Shown: positions 21,737 to 32,728 of the stretch, in pieces
Layout: every line of letters starts with the position of its first letter
Numbering within the stretch: the first letter of the stretch is position 1
Assembly: GCA_028023455.1 (NCBI GenBank)
Contig: JAQFVV010000002.1
Coordinates: 33,611,725 to 33,675,724 of the forward strand
Source: Epiperipatus broadwayi
Taxonomy: Eukaryota; Onychophora; Udeonychophora; Euonychophora; Peripatidae
Direction of reading: 5' to 3'
Length of the DNA: 64,000 bases
Notes under the pieces: generated by a model
What the model was told of the DNA's origin: nothing
Database searches by the model: none
Seen by the model: the letters and a program-made list of their open reading frames with translations, nothing else
Translations under genes and position numbers: made by a program

Positions 21737-24553
21737 ATGGCGGCAGGTACGGCAATACGTGAGTTCGATGTAAATAACAGCGACTCCTGGAAAACTTACA
21801 TAGCACAAGTGGAATATTATTTCTTCATAAACAAAATCGAAGAGGACCGCTATAAAATTGCTACTCTTTTATATTTCGCGGGTCAAGACATGATCCAATT
21901 GGCAAATAGGCTTACCGATCCAAAGCGTCCGGAAGACCTACCTTACCAGGAGTTCATAGAGAGACTAAATGCATATTTCGTACCGAAGACATCAAAGTGG
22001 ATAGCGCGTCTGAGATTAAGAAGCAGAACGCAATTACCGCAGGAAAAATATGTGGATTACGACCTCGCATTGAGAAAATTAGCGAAGGATTGTGAATTCG
22101 GACAAGAAATAAATGACTCTCTGTTAGAACAATTCCTATACGGCATGTCAGATGATAAATTTAGGAAAGTGCTTTTGAGTGATTCCGATTTAAATTACAA
22201 AACGGCCATGGAAAAATGCGTTGCACAGGAGGCCATGTTAAATATGGCATCAGAGTACACTACGGCAAAAATCCCAGAAAAAATAGCCTTCAGTATAGAA
22301 AGGGAAAGAAATAATATCGCGACCTCCAGTGGCTACAGTAAGAAACAAACATGTAATTGCTGTGGAAAAATAGGACACTTGAAAAATAATTGCAGATATA
22401 AAGACAAAGTTTGCAGGATGTGTAACACTAGAGGGCACTTAGCAGCTGTGTGTCATTCCAGAGACGGCGAATATCCGAGAAAAAAATCAGATTACAAGCC
22501 CCGGAGTGAGGTGGAACGTGAAGTATCTATCAAGGCCATTAGAAATGACGACACCAAATTGGATAACATTCGGGTAGAATTGCAAATTTGCAATAAACGG
22601 ATGACAATGGAAGTGGACAGCGGTGCCGGCTTGTCAATTATATCACATAAAGACTGGATGGAAATAAAAAAAGACTGGGATAATAACTTAAAGCTACGGA
22701 AAGCAGATGTGTTTGTCACGGATATAAACGGAAATAGAATAAATATTCAAGGGAAAGCTACTGTGCCAGTGACGTTGAATAAAAGACATAAGTTCCTAGA
22801 ATTATATATAGTAAAAAATAATATTAGCCCGTTACTCGGCAGAAATTGGTTCGCGGCTTTGGGAATACGTGTGGAAATATTAAAAAAGGTCCGTATAGAA
22901 ACTACCATAAAAGAACGATACCCGGAATTGTTTAGGCCTGGAGTGTCGGAATTTAGAACTAGACCAGTGGATATTGAACTAGTGAAAGACGCAAAAGGAA
23001 TTATATGTAAACCTCGAAAAGTGCCGTTTGCGATAAGAGAAAAAGTAGAGAAAGAATTAAATGATCTTGTAGCTAAAGGAGTTCTCACACCTACGGAAGA
23101 GTCGTCGTGGGCGACCCCGATAGTGACGATTGTGAAACCAGAGGGTAGTTTACGGTTATGTGGAGATTATCATCTCACAATAAATAAATATATAAATAAG
23201 GGAGCTTATCCCGTTCCAAATGTGCGAGAAGTATTGGCAGTATTACAGAAGGCAAAATATTTTGCAAAAATAGATCTGAAAACAGCATTTCATCAGATTC
23301 CTGTAACTAAGGAGACGGCAGAGCTACTCACGTTAACCACGCACAAAGGCTTATATAAGTGCAATAAATTACCGTATGGAATAACGATCGCACCAAACGT
23401 GTTTCAAGCAAAAATGGATATGCTTTTTAGAGCAATGGACGGGGTAATCCCGTACTTGGACGATATTCTCGTCGTTGGCGAGACAGAAAACGAGCTTGAA
23501 AAGCGTGTGGATCAGGTTTGTTCGAAGTTAGACCAAGCTAAAGCGAAATTAAACGTAGGAAAGTGTATATGGTCTGCGAAGGAAATTAAATTTCTCGGAC
23601 ACATCGTAACTGAAAAAGGACGCCGCCCAGACCCAGAAAAGGTAAAAGCCATAAAAAATGCCAGAAAACCCCAAAGCGTGAAGGAACTTCAAGCATTTTT
23701 AGGACTGCTAAATTTCTACGAAAGTTTTTTAGCTGGGAAATCACATGTGCTATCACCGCTATACATGTTGTTAAAGAAAAAACAACGTTGGATATGGAGC
23801 ACAGAACAAAATAAAGCTTTTGAAACTGCAAAAGACTTGCTGACATCGGAAAGTTTGTTAGTGCATTATCGGAATGACTGGGAATTATGTATTACTGCAG
23901 ACGCATCGGAATACGGCGTCGGAGCTGTCCTCTCTCATCCATGTTATGAAGGTGAACGTCCTATTGCGTTTGCTTCGAGAGTACTAACACCAGCTGAGAA
24001 AAATTACAGTCAAGTGGATAAGGAAGCTTTAGCAGTGATTTTCGCGGTAAAGAAGTTCCACCAATATGCATACGGACGGAAATTCACGATCTATACCGAT
24101 CATCGCCCTCTAACGGGAATTTTCGGCTGTGTAAAAAATGTTTATGAATCGTCAAGCCCACGTATGTTACGATGGATAGATATATTGTCGCATTATGATT
24201 TCACGTTAATTTACAAACCCGGAAAAAAGATCAGTCATGCGGATGCTTTGTCCAGATTGCCAGATGTAAAGGAAATTACTTATGAAATAAAGGAAATAAA
24301 CTACATTGACGCTCTAAATCCAGAAGGGATAAATAGCAACGTCATAGCACACTGGACTAGGAATGATAAAGGATACATGAAATTGATAAATTGGATAAGA
24401 AAAGGTTGGCCATCTAGATGCCCCAGTGAATTAAGTCATAGCATCTGGATTGCCAGAGAAGGACTGTCTGTGTGCAACGGATGCATATTAAATAATGATC
24501 GTGTTTTAGTGCCTACTAATGGCAGAAAAAAAAATCTTAAGCTTATTGCATAA
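21737..24553 (+). CDS. gag-pol: Gag-Pol polyprotein: Gag, protease, RT, RNase H
   Basis: 938 residues that assemble particles and copy the element's RNA. Gag covers about 1-240 and ends in two CCHC zinc knuckles (C206-C209-H214-C219 and C226-C229-H234-C239). The aspartic protease active site is D294-S-G-A. Reverse transcriptase follows, with the catalytic D513 block (KIDLKTAFHQ) and YLDD at 573-576. RNase H shows D722, E763, D788 and D836. Gag and Pol are one frame, with no internal stop or shift, as in single-ORF Gypsy lineages. The frame runs off at 24553, just after an A9 run (24526-24534), with the integrase in the +1 frame. The start ATG at 21737 is the first after the primer site and follows an A-rich tract. 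All key residues are present. Confidence 0.95.
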   Translation: MAAGTAIREFDVNNSDSWKTYIAQVEYYFFINKIEEDRYKIATLLYFAGQDMIQLANRLTDPKRPEDLPYQEFIERLNAYFVPKTSKWIARLRLRSRTQLPQEKYVDYDLALRKLAKDCEFGQEINDSLLEQFLYGMSDDKFRKVLLSDSDLNYKTAMEKCVAQEAMLNMASEYTTAKIPEKIAFSIERERNNIATSSGYSKKQTCNCCGKIGHLKNNCRYKDKVCRMCNTRGHLAAVCHSRDGEYPRKKSDYKPRSEVEREVSIKAIRNDDTKLDNIRVELQICNKRMTMEVDSGAGLSIISHKDWMEIKKDWDNNLKLRKADVFVTDINGNRINIQGKATVPVTLNKRHKFLELYIVKNNISPLLGRNWFAALGIRVEILKKVRIETTIKERYPELFRPGVSEFRTRPVDIELVKDAKGIICKPRKVPFAIREKVEKELNDLVAKGVLTPTEESSWATPIVTIVKPEGSLRLCGDYHLTINKYINKGAYPVPNVREVLAVLQKAKYFAKIDLKTAFHQIPVTKETAELLTLTTHKGLYKCNKLPYGITIAPNVFQAKMDMLFRAMDGVIPYLDDILVVGETENELEKRVDQVCSKLDQAKAKLNVGKCIWSAKEIKFLGHIVTEKGRRPDPEKVKAIKNARKPQSVKELQAFLGLLNFYESFLAGKSHVLSPLYMLLKKKQRWIWSTEQNKAFETAKDLLTSESLLVHYRNDWELCITADASEYGVGAVLSHPCYEGERPIAFASRVLTPAEKNYSQVDKEALAVIFAVKKFHQYAYGRKFTIYTDHRPLTGIFGCVKNVYESSSPRMLRWIDILSHYDFTLIYKPGKKISHADALSRLPDVKEITYEIKEINYIDALNPEGINSNVIAHWTRNDKGYMKLINWIRKGWPSRCPSELSHSIWIAREGLSVCNGCILNNDRVLVPTNGRKKNLKLIA

Positions 24554-25619
24554 AGGACACCCTGGAATAGTGCGTATGAAAGCTCTGGCTAGATCATATG
24601 TATGGTGGCCAAACTTGACAAAGGATATTGAGAACACGCTGAAAGAATGTGTAAACTGCCAACAGATAACTAAACTGCCTCCGAAGAAATTTGAAACTTG
24701 GGAAGCACCTTCTGCCCCATGGTCGCGAATTCATCTGGACCATGTTGGACCATTGAACGGATATATTATATTGTTATTAGTTGACGCGTATTCACGTTGG
24801 ACTGAATACAGAGTGGTTAAAGATACCAGTGCTGAGTGCACCATCCGGGTGTTAAATGAAGTGTTTGCTACCCACGGTTATCCGGAAAATGTTGTGACAG
24901 ATAACGGTGCAGGATTTACGTCAACAAAATTTAAAGATTTTCTGAGGGACAGAGGAATAGAACATACTCTCACACCACCATACCACCCTCAGAGCAATGG
25001 TATAGCTGAGCAAGGAGTGCAACACCTAAAGTACACCATAAAAAAATTACAATTAAAGAACATGTCGGATGCGTTAGTGCAAGCAATGTATACACAGCAT
25101 TTCACACCGAGTACTTCAACAGGAAAAACCCCAGCAGAGTTATTAATGGGTCGGAAGTGCCGGACACATCTATCACAACTTTTGCCTGGAAACCACAAGA
25201 GTAGAGTTTTCTCAACGGATAAGTTTCTACCCGGTGAAGACGTTTGGATTTATGACGTGTTGAAGAGTAAATGGATCCCGGGAACTGTAAAACAGCTACT
25301 GTCAAAACAAATTCGTCTGGTGGAGTTACAAAATAAAAAATCATTTAGAAAACACATAAACCACCTTCGCCACCGTCGAGAGGACCCTGCATCAGAGGAC
25401 GAGAGTGAAATGCCATTGGATACAAATATAGAAATGCCGTTGGATACAAAGATAGAAACGGAACGTGGAGATGAAACCGATCTGGAAATGGTATTGAATA
25501 AGGATACTTCAAAAGATGAAGAGTTGGAGGATGTACCGTGTGACCCAGTGCAAGAAGGGTTAAAAACACAAAGAGCACGTCGTTTACCTGTTAAGTTTAA
25601 AGACTACGTTTGTAGTTAA
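24519..25619 (+). CDS. int: Integrase domain of Gypsy Pol, in +1 frame
   Basis: 366 residues. An N-terminal zinc-binding module has H11, H14, C44 and C47. The catalytic core has D74, D128 and E164 (35 residues between the last two, the D,D-35-E pattern), with TDNGAGFTS and HPQSNGIAEQ landmarks. The C-terminal part (about 235-285) resembles the usual Gypsy integrase tail, followed by an acidic stretch with a short repeat (MPLDT at 298 and 306). The apparent ATG at 24519 lies inside the end of the previous frame, so this is probably the tail of the same polyprotein. The frame change falls at the A9 run (24526-24534). That can be a one-base length mutation, a sequencing error, or slippage used for expression; the sequence alone does not tell. 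Confidence 0.92.
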   Translation: MAEKKILSLLHKGHPGIVRMKALARSYVWWPNLTKDIENTLKECVNCQQITKLPPKKFETWEAPSAPWSRIHLDHVGPLNGYIILLLVDAYSRWTEYRVVKDTSAECTIRVLNEVFATHGYPENVVTDNGAGFTSTKFKDFLRDRGIEHTLTPPYHPQSNGIAEQGVQHLKYTIKKLQLKNMSDALVQAMYTQHFTPSTSTGKTPAELLMGRKCRTHLSQLLPGNHKSRVFSTDKFLPGEDVWIYDVLKSKWIPGTVKQLLSKQIRLVELQNKKSFRKHINHLRHRREDPASEDESEMPLDTNIEMPLDTKIETERGDETDLEMVLNKDTSKDEELEDVPCDPVQEGLKTQRARRLPVKFKDYVCS

Positions 25620-25639
25620 GCTCCATTTATTTCCAGAGT

Positions 25640-25650
25640 AGGGGGAGGAG
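25640..25650 (+). other. Polypurine tract
   Basis: AGGGGGAGGAG ends exactly at the first base of the 3' LTR, where plus-strand priming is expected. Confidence 0.9.
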
Positions 25651-25996
25651 TGCGATATACCCACCTACAGACTTAAGTATAAATACGTAAAAACTACATA
25701 CCTGCTTATGGATTACTCTGTTAAATAAATATAAAGAGAGCGCTGCTATCGTTTATCCAGACCAGACATGATAGATCGATAAGCATGGATATAAATAGCA
25801 TGGTAGAACGATCTACACTCTCTTGTGTCCAGGTTCACGTGTGTAAAAGTAGTCAACGCCTTGGAAGGATATCTAGTCTCCAAGAAGAACCCATCCTCTA
25901 ATTGTAAGAGTGATAATTTGCTATCTGTGAAAACCCTGGATTATTATTATGCTTGCTGACTGGATCTCTCTCATAGAGTAACCCTCAGACATAGCA
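25651..25996 (+). repeat. 3' LTR of Gypsy element
   Basis: 346 bp, identical to the 5' LTR except for A instead of T at 25964. Followed by the CAATA target duplication. Confidence 0.95.
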
Positions 25997-26001
25997 CAAT
26001 A

Positions 26002-26479
26002 ATTTATCAATCAGATAAGTTTTTAGAAAAAAACAACAAATGCTTTTTTTAAAAAAAATTTTTTTTTTAAAGTATTGTTATTAAAGTGTTATTTTTTTTT
26101 AACGTTATATACTATCTAGAAATACGACTGCAAATAGGAAATACATTTAATTTTTTTAATATCTATATTAATTTTTATTAGAATATCTTCTTTTATTTCA
26201 ATAATTTAATCTTCATTTTTCCAATCGCAATGGAAAATTTTTTTAAAAGTGAAGATGCAAAAGCAGATGTTTAAATATATATCTTCAGTTTTGAATAAGA
26301 AAAAATAAACATTTAAACAATTTCTTATTAGTGGTGGCCTTGAAATCATTCATCTATTAGGAAATAGTTCATTATAGACATTAATAATTAAGTTTGTACT
26401 AATATAGTCCAAAGATGAATATTAAAAGTCATTTTTGTAATAAAGACAAGACATTTACATCTTTATAAGAGCAATACAG
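26002..26479. other. Unassigned AT-rich sequence
   Basis: Poly-A and poly-T runs. Nothing supported. Confidence 0.5.
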
Positions 26480-26850
26480 AGACTTCATTCCACTCAATGA
26501 AGTATGGAGATATGTATATTAGGAGGAACAAGAAGAGATCGAAAACGAAATACATGAATGAGAGAACAAACGAGTGTTACTGACATCATTGAGAGACTGA
26601 AGTAGAATTGGGTTGGACATATTTCCAGAAGAAGTGATAATAGATGGATAGTTGAAATCTTAAACTGGATTCCAGAGTTGTAAAAGACGTAAAAAGAAAA
26701 CAAATGTGAGATGGATGAATGAAATAAGAAAGCGTGCTGGTGTGATGTGGAGAAGAGAGGCTAGAGATCGGAGAGATGGTTTGAACTTGGAAGGACCTTC
26801 ATCCTGCAGTGTATCGATAATGGTTGGAAATAATGATAATAAAGAATTAA
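26480..26850 (+). pseudogene. RTE-type LINE 3' end fragment
   Basis: Plus-strand counterpart of the 3' end at 27970-28330. It shares the landmarks GATGTGGAGAAGAGAGGCTA and CTTCATCCTGCAGTGTAT and decayed coding for the RT-distal WMNEIRKRAGVMWRREA region. It ends in AATAATGATAATAA. Frames are broken. Confidence 0.7.
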
Positions 26851-27224
26851 TAAGCATTCATTTAAAATAATAATGGAAATTATACTAGCATGTATTAATC
26901 ATTCAACTACTTCGGAAAAATAATTAAATATACTTTTTGGTAATGTTAAAAAGCTTCATGTTAAAAGATAAAAGCAATTTTTTTTTATTGTTGTCATTTA
27001 TATTATTTATTATAAACTGCCCTGTTCTTACATTTCCATCTTTAGGATCTGAGTTATAATACAAATGCATAGTTGAAGAATCGTGTGATTTAAGGTTTGC
27101 ATTAGAATTTAAAAAAATAAATCATAGTTTCTTATAAACAATATTTATGATTAAACATTGTTTTATATATAAATGATGTAATATTAAAGCAATAATACTA
27201 CTTGCCTACTTAGCTACTTTTCTC
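26851..27224. other. Unassigned AT-rich sequence
   Basis: Nothing supported. Confidence 0.5.
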
Positions 27225-27540
27225 TTTCCCTTCCTATCTATATATCTATTTGCTTACCTATTTTACTTTATTTATATAGCTATCTGCCTGTCTATTTATC
27301 TATCTGTATATCTGTCTATTTGTCGATCCATTTATCCAATCATATCTATTTATTTATCTATTTATCTATCTTCCTACCTATTGTCTGTCTGTGCATTCAT
27401 ATATATATTCCTCAATTGCCCATTTACTGATGTAACCTATTTGCCCATCTATCTATCTCCGTGTCTATTTATCTGCCTTATGTCTATCTGTATGTTAGTG
27501 CTTATGTCTATTTATCTATCTACCTACTTATTTTTCTATA
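27225..27540. repeat. Degenerate (CTAT)n / (CTGT)n tract
   Basis: About 310 bp of imperfect tetranucleotides (CTAT, CTGT, TTAT, CCTA variants). Strongly strand-asymmetric, with almost no G. Old, decayed microsatellite. Confidence 0.85.
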
Positions 27541-27969
27541 TGTTGTTTTTTATTTAGTATACTATTGATCTATCTTGGAATTTCAAATATAGGATATATC
27601 AAGTAAAATCTTCATAGCAAATTTATATACTATAAACTCTCGTTTTTCTTAATGACAATTTTATTCAAAAATGTATAACCACTTACCAATGCTATTAAAC
27701 TTTCTTCCACTGCAATATGAGTTTCACTATCAAGTGTTAAATCGACTCTAAATCTTGTCAGAAGTTTAAATACTTATGCCTTTCTAACACAGGCTATCAT
27801 GAATTCATTCATATCAAGGAAATTTTACACATACTATATACATAATTGTTTTTTAAAAAATCGAATACTTAATTTTATTAATGTTCTATCTTCTCCTTTG
27901 TCATCATTACTAATATAAATATTCCAAACTATTTCCATCACTTAAACAAAAAATCTGCCAGGCATTACG

Positions 27970-28790
27970 ATTTCATCATCATCATCATCAACAACCATTA
28001 TCAATCCACTGCAGGATGAAGGTATCTCCAAGTTTAATCCATCTTCTCTGATCTTTAGCTTCTCTTCTCCACATCACCCCTGCACACTTTCTTATTTCAT
28101 CCATCCATCTCAAATGTGGTCCCTTTCTGGGTCTTTTACAATCTCTTGGAATCCAGTTTAAAATTTCAATTGTCCATCTATTATCTCTCTTCTAGCAATT
28201 TGTCCAGCCCAACTCCACTTCAATCTTTTAATTTTTTCAATGAGGTCAGTAACACCTGTTTGTTCTCTTACCCATACATTGTGTTTTTGATCTCTTCTTG
28301 TTACTCCCAACATACATCTCTCCATAGTTCTTTGAGTGGTCTGAAGTCTCTGTATTGCTCTTCTATTAAGTGTCCAAGTCTCAGATCCATAAATAAGAAC
28401 CGGTAAAACACATTTGTTAAATACCATTCTTTTCAAACACATAGGCATATTTCCTTTTAATATCAAGTTATTTCTACCAAAAGCACTCCAACCAAGTTTA
28501 ATTCTATGATTAATTTCCTCCATTATGTTTCCATCTGTATTAATAATCTGACCTAGGTATTTGTAACTGTTAACTTCTTCTAATTCTTCATAATCAATCT
28601 TTATTTTCATATTTTGAGCAAATCGATTAAACATTACTTTAGTCTTTTTAACATTTATCTTTAGTCCTACTTTTCTACTTTCATCTGCTAACTCCTGCAA
28701 CATTTCCTGCAGCTCTGAAGCATTATTTGCAAAAACAACTACATCATCTGCGAAATCTAAATGACTTAAATAATCTCCATTTACTTTCAT
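27970..28790 (-). pseudogene. RTE-type LINE, 3' half, 210-codon open frame
   Basis: The open frame at 28158-28790 encodes 210 residues of reverse transcriptase. The active-site motif FADD is at residues 13-16 (LDFADDVVVFA), followed by LKINVKKTKVMF, then YKYLGQIINTDG and YGSETWTLNRRAIQRLQ, ending with LKWSWAGQIARRE. This covers the RT from the palm onward and the thumb of RTE-clade LINEs. The frame stops at GQLKF; the rest (down to about 27970) is in another frame, which points to a small indel near 28170. The 3' end is rich in TGATGA, as in RTE elements. The upstream RT and endonuclease are missing, so it is 5'-truncated. It is the best-kept LINE fragment here. Confidence 0.85.
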
Positions 28791-29142
28791 TTATATTTCA
28801 GGAGTTGTTTTAAATCACATTTATAGCTTTTTTAATATTTCAAATTCAGCTCAAAATAAACACAGTACTTGCATTATCTCATTTAAAATTGCAATTAAAT
28901 TTTTTTAGTAATATTTAATTGTCTCCATTATTGTTTTCTGGGTGCTGAGAGCTCATGTTTTTATTTATTCATAGATTTTTGCAGACAAAAAATATTGAGG
29001 CGAGAATTGCTATGCATGGAATTGAAAAATGGAAGTTTAGAGCTTACAATGATTAATTTCCAAAGTAACCTAATGAATAAAGATAGTAAGGGATATAACA
29101 AGATGAGAAATTCAGATAAAAAAAACATAAAATGAAGAGACT
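28791..29142. other. Unassigned AT-rich sequence
   Basis: Nothing supported. Confidence 0.5.
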
Positions 29143-29355
29143 GTTTAATAACAATTCCAACACAATTGAAATTAAACAATTATATAAAATAAATAAATAT
29201 TTTATTAAACCGGTTTTCAAAATATCTTTTTCTATTTTTGTCCTATTTTAGGACTTTTTCAAAATATCATTTTCTAATATAGGATGAAACCCGGTTTAAT
29301 AAAATATTTATTTTATATTGTTGTTTAATTTCCATTGTGTTGGAATAATTATTAA
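29143..29355. mobile_element. Palindromic element, probably Penelope-like 3' end
   Basis: Arms at 29143-29216 and 29287-29355 are inverted copies, with AAACCGGTTT near the inner ends. The centre reads, on the minus strand, TTTGAAAAA, a 6-bp stem (GTCCTA/TAGGAC) and AAAA, the same layout as the hammerhead-like Penelope motifs elsewhere but with GAAA changed. Non-coding. Confidence 0.5.
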
Positions 29356-30364
29356 CTATTTGAAAGCAATATTATGGACAAATTAATTTATTAATATGTT
29401 CGATCATTATTAAGGAAGAGATTGCTTGCTTGTCAAAGACATAATACTTAAACTTTTGATGAACAAGATCGATCCATAAGTCAGCATATATGTTATTTAC
29501 AGTGAAAACAAGATCCATATTTTAATAAAACAATATTACATTCTATAGTATAATTTGAGATGCTCTAAGACAATTAAATCTCAATATCTGAAGGATGTTT
29601 CTATATCTAAGATCTGTGGATACCATATCTAACCTGAATTCATCATCAAAATTACACGGACACATATTATATATGTGTGTATGTTGACACATGCGTGTAT
29701 GTTGAAATGAAGATTTTAATGAATGAAAAAAATATTATAATTGGTAATATTTACTAAGGCTGTAACCTTAGGGATAAGCGTCTGAAAAAATCGAAGATAG
29801 GGACCTCTACAGGTCTTAGCCACAAGCTTACGCTTGGAAGAAAAGAGGGGAATCCTTCTTTACTTCAACCTACTTTTATATATGAATAGGTGAAGTTGAA
29901 GTGGTTAGATCTAAGAGTAAGTTTTTGATTCAACTATATAAAAAATTAAAATATCAATGTTTTAGAAAAGTAACATGGGTCTTCAATGATGTAATATGTT
30001 ACTAGTGATTATTATGAAGATATAAAGAATTATTATAAAGTATTAATTATCATATTTGTTTTTCATTTTTTCTTTACTTTTAAAGATGAACAAAAATTAA
30101 GCTATTGTGCGCTTTGCGCTTTTTCACTACTTCAGCTTACAACACAAGATATAGTATTTAGGAAAGAATAAAATGAATCCACTTATTCAATCTAACCCAA
30201 ATGCTTATATATGGGCAAATCTTAAGTACTGTAAGTGAAAGTGTGAGGATAGATTACTCACTTTAAACCACTGTTTACGATATCTGAATGAATAACGCCA
30301 ATGAAATTATCTAGAATTTACTAGACGTCACTCACAAATGAAACTCTTAAACATATGTAAATAA
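29356..30364. other. Unassigned AT-rich sequence
   Basis: A partial copy of the next palindrome's arm (TAAGCTATTGTGCGCTTT) is present at about 30098-30130. Nothing else supported. Confidence 0.45.
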
Positions 30365-30509
30365 ACATTTATTTTTAGCGCTGTTTCTAATTGTAATAAA
30401 TTTAATCAGCCATTTAAGCTATTGTGCGCTTTTTCACGATGCTTTTTCACAATAGCTTAAATGGCTGATTAAATTTATTACAATTAGAAACAGCGCTAAA
30501 AATAAATGT
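30365..30509. repeat. Near-perfect palindrome
   Basis: Arms of about 61 bp (30365-30425 and 30447-30509) are inverted copies with almost no mismatch, around a 21-bp centre that itself repeats GCTTTTTCAC. The arms begin ACATTTATTTTTAGCGCTGT. Non-coding and of unknown family. Confidence 0.85.
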
Positions 30510-31271
30510 CTATTTTGGATTATAATTTTGTGCATTATATTTTTTCCCATCATTCTTAATTAATTTTTTGCAACCACTTTTTATACTTTTGTAATGACCA
30601 CATAATATCTTTTCTTAGTTGAAGGTAAATACTAAAAACAATGTAGTTATATATTTTAATATTTTCTATGAGTAAAGCCTAAAATTACTATTACTTATAG
30701 TATTTATATGGTATTCTAATTATGTACATACATTTTTATGTGTATGTATTATATCTGTATGTAATTCGTGTTATTTAAACTTAATATAAAATAGAAAGAC
30801 GCTTTGTTACTAACTAAATTTAGATATATCTAAAATTATTAACTAAATTTAGATATATCTAAAATTTCTACCATGTATTCTCCAGGAAAGACATCTGGAA
30901 AAAAAACGGAAAATATATATATATTATAATAAGCACAATTCCTTATTAAATATTTTAATTAGACCTATTCATTTAGATCAATTCACATATATGGCTTATG
31001 ACATCATAGAAAAGTATTATTGATTTTGTAGTTTAACTAATTATTCTACATCTAATAAAAAAAGGTCACCTACCAAATATTCTTTAATACAATATTTATC
31101 AATATACAGATTATATTACATATATACAATACAAACTGCAGCTAATATATGTTATAAATGGTAATTTTTAAGTTTTTAAAAATATTAAATAAATTCCAGG
31201 TGCGCTTTCTATTACTACCATGTAATCATTATCGGCGCTTTCACTTATAAAGTGGGTATAAATAACTCTTG
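30510..31271. other. Unassigned AT-rich sequence
   Basis: A 23-bp tandem repeat (ACTAAATTTAGATATATCTA unit) is visible at 30814-30865. Nothing else supported. Confidence 0.5.
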
Positions 31272-31567
31272 TAGTACACTATTTTAAGCCAATAAACATC
31301 ACATGACCACCACTTCTTACGCTTGTGTATAACTGTTGTTAAAACAGGCAAAACTCACTATATGTATTGCCACACACAGCAAGCTAGAGTAATCAATGGA
31401 TTCCAGAAAGCTTGTACCACAAGCCAGAAACTAGCCTGGGGATATTGGATGAGTAGGCACTAGATGGGGATTTTATGCACAAGCCTTCTGGAATCCATTG
31501 ATTACTCTAGCTTTCTGTGTGTGGCAATACGTATAGTGAGTTTTGCCTGTTTTAGTACACTATTTTA
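31272..31567. mobile_element. Palindromic insertion with 15-bp target duplication
   Basis: TAGTACACTATTTTA is repeated exactly at 31272-31286 and 31553-31567 and encloses 266 bp. Within it, arms at 31339-31411 and 31481-31552 are inverted copies (GGCAAAACTCACTAT and its complement). The centre is shared with a second copy at 1284-1390. A long target duplication suggests retroposition rather than cut-and-paste. No coding sequence and no hammerhead core were found. Confidence 0.65.
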
Positions 31568-32448
31568 CATTATCATACTTTATGAATTTTCACATTAGTA
31601 TCTTGCCTATTAAGCCTATTATTTCCTTTATTAGAAAACAACCATTTTCTTCTTTTCCTTCTCATTCTTCTTCCTCCTTCTTTTTCTTTCTTTATTTAAT
31701 TCAAATTTTTACTGTAAAAAAACCAGCTGCTTCTTATTATATATTAGAAGAAAAGTTAAGTTAGATAACAACCAGAGGAGTAAATATTAAATCAGCAATA
31801 TATTTAAGACAAAGTGGCTTAAATCATGACTGTTTGATATTTAAATCTAGAAAGTAGAGCTATTTGTACCCATCTTAATATTTTACCTAAAAATTGAACC
31901 ATCATCATCATCATCATCATCATCATCATTATTATTATTATTATTACTTCGTTTACATGTGGAAATATGATTACATTGCAACTCGAATGAAAGAGATACA
32001 TCCTCAACATAAACTTGATCTCTTTTAATTAATCAGTGGATCAGCATATATTATAAAAAGAAAAGCCTTTAGAGAAAAAATTTAAGGAATGGTTTTAATA
32101 GATCTAAAGCTGTTTGATATTTTTCAGAATATATTTATAGAATTAAGTGTTATAATGGTTAGTATCATGACCATGATCTGGGGGTTAAATTGTACCTAGC
32201 AAATATTGGACATGTTTTCAGATTACAAACAACCTAAAATTTTTATTTCAGATAGTAGGACTATCTAAACTAACAAATCTAGTATTTATTGATTAATAAA
32301 TATCTAATTCTTATTAGTTAATAGTAAAAATCCAGATTAATATAGGTTATTTAAATAAGTGTTGATCTATTAATCATAGCTAAAGGTTTATAAACTCATT
32401 TTCAATTTAAAAAAAATCATTTTGGTCAATTGGGTGAAACTATATATA
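31568..32448. other. Unassigned AT-rich sequence with an ATC/ATT microsatellite
   Basis: (ATC)n followed by (ATT)n at about 31903-31946. Nothing else supported. Confidence 0.6.
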
Positions 32449-32728
32449 GTCAATTCAGCTGTTAAAATATCACATAACACCACCAGCAACTGATCATAGG
32501 ATAAATATTAACCAAACAAAATTAATATGAATTAAATGGTAAAATATAAGACATTGTTTAATCGTATCTGAAGTAAATGTTAAAAAAAAACAGTCAATTC
32601 AGCTGTTAAAATATCACATAACCTCACCAGCAACTGATCATAGGATAAAGATTAACCAAACACAATTAATATGAAATAAATACTATAAGACATTGTTTAA
32701 TAATATCTGAAATAAATGTTAAAAAATC
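32449..32728. repeat. Tandem duplication, 2 x about 140 bp
   Basis: 32449-32590 and 32591-32728 are direct copies with few differences (shared AGTCAATTCAGCTGTTAAAA start and AAATGTTAAAAAA end). Non-coding. Confidence 0.9.

Larger units (their letters stand above)
21335..25996 (+). mobile_element. Complete Ty3/Gypsy LTR retrotransposon, Mag/K02A2.6-like
   Basis: The order is LTR, primer binding site, gag-protease-RT-RNase H, integrase, polypurine tract, LTR, over 4662 bp. The 5-bp target duplication CAATA is exact (21330-21334 and 25997-26001). The LTRs begin TG, end CA and differ at one of 346 positions (T21648, A25964), so the insertion is very recent. No envelope gene is present; the integrase-to-LTR gap is about 30 bp. 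Composition is visibly richer in G+C than the surroundings. The lineage is inferred from the fused gag-pol layout, the tRNA-Ser primer fit and the integrase style. Confidence 0.95.

Noticed and set aside
22250-25578. Minus-strand open frames within the Gypsy element
   Set aside because: They are shadows of the plus-strand gag-pol and integrase frames, which show full domain order and catalytic residues.
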